A model generated the notes under the pieces. It was not told the origin of the DNA. It ran no database searches and saw only the letters and a list, made by a program, of their open reading frames with translations. DNA of 6,260 bases, from NCBI GenBank assembly GCA_900554725.1, contig USII01000062.1, forward strand, positions 1 through 6,260, given 5' to 3'. Each line of letters begins with the position of its first letter. The first letter of the stretch is position 1. Shown one piece after another: positions 6,002 through 6,260 of this stretch. The stretch comes from an uncultured Eubacteriales bacterium. GTDB lineage: Bacteria > Bacillota > Clostridia > Christensenellales > Christensenellaceae. A program made the position numbers and the translations under genes.

Positions 6002-6260
6002 CGATTACAGCAAGGGCCTGGCTGAAAACGGCCACATTGACGGCGTCACCGCGCTGGATTACGTAACGCTGCCCGCCGATTACGCCGCCATTCCCCTGGC
6101 CGCCGGCACCGCCGACGTGAGCGATGAGGACGTGCAGGCGCAGATCGACAGCATCATGGCCCAGTACGCCAAGCCCGAGCAGATCACCGACCGCGCCATC
6201 GAGGACGGAGACCAGGTGAACATCGACTATTCCGGCAGCATTGACGGCGAGAAATTTGAC
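5931..6260 (+). CDS. Trigger-factor-like FKBP-type peptidyl-prolyl isomerase, probably a lipoprotein (partial at both ends)
   Basis: This frame runs off the right edge and has no start codon; it is open back to a stop at 5868-5870, but only sequence from about 5931 looks genuine. It begins with a Ser/Ala/Gly-rich stretch (SGSASVSASASSSTSAGAES), the kind of flexible linker that follows the lipobox cysteine of exported lipoproteins. Then comes IDYSKGLAENGHIDGVTALDYVTLP, then SDEDVQAQIDSIMAQYA, and then DGDQVNIDYSGSIDGEKFD, which is the start of an FKBP/trigger-factor isomerase domain. Such proteins in Clostridia are thought to help fold secreted proteins outside the membrane. The signal peptide, lipobox and promoter are missing because of the junction on its left. 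Codon use is strongly biased to C or G at third positions (GCC, CTG, GGC, GAC, CAG), unlike the genes to the left. Confidence 0.75.
5939..5974 (+). repeat. Two tandem 18-base imperfect repeats in the serine-rich linker
   Basis: Units 5939-5956 and 5957-5974 share 16 of 18 bases and begin with TTCCGCCAGCG. In the plus frame they encode alternating Ser-Ala-Ser-Val/Ala residues of the lipoprotein linker. Being in frame (six codons), they look like ordinary expansion of low-complexity coding sequence and not a regulatory repeat. The array lies at or just right of the suspected junction, where such repetitive sequence could favour a wrong join. Confidence 0.6.

Noticed and set aside
1..6260. CRISPR array, tRNA, rRNA, insertion sequence or prophage genes
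   Set aside because: No regularly spaced repeats, clover-leaf-like sequence, rRNA sequence or transposase/integrase coding sequence was seen on either strand.

Overview
The window looks like a piece of a mid-GC Firmicutes genome, probably a gut-type clostridium. This rests on the strong AGGAG-like ribosome binding sites, hairpin-plus-T-run terminators, a sigma-A-type promoter, and a serine-rich peptidyl-prolyl isomerase of the trigger-factor-like type common in Clostridia. No species can be named from the sequence.

Layout. Bases 1-156 carry the last 51 codons of an unrecognised gene. Its stop overlaps (ATGA) the start of a frame at 153-836. That frame begins exactly like a U32-family peptidase but continues, from about 177, as the second half of a radical SAM/SPASM protein. 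Nine bases after it comes an intact UDP-glucose 6-dehydrogenase (846-2168). A perfect 15-bp hairpin at 2195-2229 separates this from a convergent minus-strand gene (2254-4737) for a large GT-C-type membrane glycosyltransferase with an extracytoplasmic C-terminal domain; that gene has its own promoter. Further right, also on the minus strand, lies an NAD-dependent epimerase/reductase of the extended SDR family (5018 to about 5935), followed by its own terminator (4881-4920). The epimerase lacks its N-terminal nucleotide-binding motif. From about 5935 to the end, the plus strand encodes the middle of a GC-rich trigger-factor-like peptidyl-prolyl isomerase, itself lacking a start and signal peptide.

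How the genes fit together. The interior block (about 177-5935) is coherent with cell-surface glycan or glycolipid synthesis. Ugd would supply UDP-glucuronate, the SDR could modify a nucleotide sugar or another metabolite, and the GT-C enzyme would transfer a lipid-linked sugar outside the membrane. The radical SAM/SPASM protein belongs to a type I recall from polysaccharide gene clusters. The exact glycan cannot be read from the sequence.

The most notable observation is that both ends of this block are broken inside genes and fused to unrelated coding sequence. The left seam (about 171-197) lies in a stretch that could encode the same peptide in both partner families. The right seam (about 5920-5945) coincides with a shift from 48% to 62% GC and joins two genes head to head, both missing their 5' ends. 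The simplest reading is a chimeric (misassembled or amplification-derived) contig; a real double rearrangement is the alternative. I did not find a convincing new biological system.
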